Part shown: in pieces, positions 6,854 through 7,724 of the stretch | How the letters are laid out: each line of letters opens with the position of its first letter | How positions within the stretch are numbered: position 1 is the stretch's first letter | Origin: Roseivirga sp. UBA7431 | Lineage (GTDB): Bacteria > Bacteroidota > Bacteroidia > Cytophagales > Cyclobacteriaceae | Direction of reading: 5' to 3' | NCBI GenBank assembly: GCA_002477595.1 | Contig: DLQN01000051.1 | Span: 1 to 7,724 of the forward strand | DNA: 7,724 nt | Notes under the pieces: generated by a model | The model's input: only the letters and a program-made list of their open reading frames with translations | Told to the model about the DNA's origin: nothing | Database searches by the model: none | Made by a program: the position numbers and the translations under genes

Positions 6854-7724
6854 TTAGTTCGATTTTTCTTGGATAACCTCATTCATCTGAGCAAGAAAGC
6901 TCGACATTGCTTTACTCCAATCGACTGAAGCATCCCATGCCTTACCTACATAGATGTTGTTATTCCTTAGGTCATTCAAGTAGAATTTATGAATGATTTT
7001 ACCTGAAGGTTTTTGCCTATCGGGAAAAGGAAGCCATTCATAAACCTTCGTGTCGACACCACTCACAAACATCAACTCGTACTGAAAGCCTTCTTTCCGC
7101 AAGACCTGGTTCGTCTTGGTAAGATCTTTAAATGAAATGTTGTTTGTAGTATCAGTGGCTAAGGCGGTAATCATATAGTTGCGGTCTTTGAGGCGTTGCT
7201 TAAAGGCCTTTTCCTCAAATAAATTCTCATACCTAAATGAGGCCGGACCTAATTCCTCAAAAAGGGATTCATTTATCGGCTCAACGTAAACTTTAAACTC
7301 TGCCAAACTAGGAGGAATGCTTTTGGCGACTATACCCAACTCAACTTTCGAATAGAAAAATTCTGGAGATTCATTTACTAATAGGTTGTCTCGGTATAGC
7401 TCTCCAGTTTTAAAGTAAGTCCTCAATTCACTGGTAACGGGCGCAAGTTTTGACGAATATCTAGCCCAAAAAGTACTGCTTTTATCAAAAAAAGAAGCCT
7501 TCTGGTTATAGGGGCCCATCGCTAAAAATATAGGGGAGTCTTCATCTTTAGCCGCAAAGAGGATAACATTCTGAATCTCACGCTCATTTAAAAACGCTGG
7601 AATGGCTAACACCGTATTAGGTATTGAAAAGAGCGGCTCAACCTCTATGTAGGCGACAGCATCGATGCCTTCTTCCGCAAGAAACTGTTGCAGTTCATCC
7701 ACCAAAATCATCCACTCGCTTCTG
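6854..7724 (-). CDS. Unrecognised protein, probably 5'-truncated by the window edge
   Basis: I do not recognise this family. The first in-frame ATG is at 7711 and gives 285 residues, but the frame stays open to the edge (R-S-E-W precedes that Met) and no ribosome-binding signal is evident there. The true start, possibly with a signal peptide, may lie outside the window. The visible chain is a mixed alpha/beta sequence. From the Met at 7711, residues 4-14 form an amphipathic helix, 16-24 and 45-53 look like beta strands, and 168-178 is a charged helix. The C-terminal part (208-262) is rich in aromatic and strand-forming residues, and a final helix spans about 265-283. I see no catalytic motif, Cys pair, membrane segment or nucleotide-binding loop. 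It is followed by the M28 peptidase 79 bp downstream without an obvious hairpin between them, so the two may share a transcript. Confidence 0.75.
   Translation of the reverse strand, partial: RSEWMILVDELQQFLAEEGIDAVAYIEVEPLFSIPNTVLAIPAFLNEREIQNVILFAAKDEDSPIFLAMGPYNQKASFFDKSSTFWARYSSKLAPVTSELRTYFKTGELYRDNLLVNESPEFFYSKVELGIVAKSIPPSLAEFKVYVEPINESLFEELGPASFRYENLFEEKAFKQRLKDRNYMITALATDTTNNISFKDLTKTNQVLRKEGFQYELMFVSGVDTKVYEWLPFPDRQKPSGKIIHKFYLNDLRNNNIYVGKAWDASVDWSKAMSSFLAQMNEVIQEKSN

Noticed and set aside
6775..6882. N-terminal extension of the M28 peptidase to an upstream ATG at 6882
   Set aside because: The extension would bury the clear signal peptide 36 residues inside the protein and overlap the upstream gene; the ATG at 6774 fits an exported enzyme.
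1..7724. A defence, secretion or other novel multi-gene system
   Set aside because: The genes are a propeller protein, a TPR protein, YjjX, an M28 peptidase and one unknown protein on two opposing strands; no nuclease, toxin, helicase, reverse transcriptase, phage or secretion gene is present.

Overview
The window reads as ordinary chromosomal DNA of a member of the Bacteroidota, most likely a free-living, Cytophagales-like bacterium. This placement is an inference. It rests on moderately AT-rich coding sequence, starts without Shine-Dalgarno sequences, several exported proteins with short Lys-rich signal peptides that end just before Gln or Phe-Gln, and a large Asp-box (VPS10/sortilin-like) propeller protein and an M28 peptidase of types common in that phylum. 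No rRNA, tRNA, CRISPR array, insertion sequence, phage gene or recombination site was recognised.

The layout is two convergent blocks. The plus-strand block (1..5177) holds three genes. The first is an exported beta-propeller protein of the sortilin/VPS10 type, cut by the left edge inside its signal peptide; a perfect 18-bp hairpin follows it. After a 267-bp gap comes an exported TPR protein that starts at a TTG codon. The third gene, yjjX, encodes an inosine/xanthosine triphosphatase and overlaps the end of the TPR gene by 11 bp. The minus-strand block (7724..5227) holds an unrecognised protein that runs to the right edge and, 79 bp downstream of it, an exported zinc-dependent M28 aminopeptidase-like protein with a PA domain. 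A hairpin with an oligo-A/oligo-T side separates the convergent ends of yjjX and the M28 gene and looks like the terminator of the minus-strand block.

Three products (propeller, TPR protein, M28 peptidase) carry export signals. Only YjjX is clearly cytosolic; it removes non-canonical purine triphosphates from the nucleotide pool. The M28 enzyme fits extracytoplasmic peptide degradation. The propeller and TPR proteins are probably binding or scaffold proteins with unknown partners. Nothing in the sequence ties the two blocks into one pathway. I found no convincing undescribed system. The points most worth a second look are the TTG start of the TPR gene with a mini-ORF whose stop overlaps it, the structured gap before that gene, and the unrecognised protein next to the M28 peptidase.
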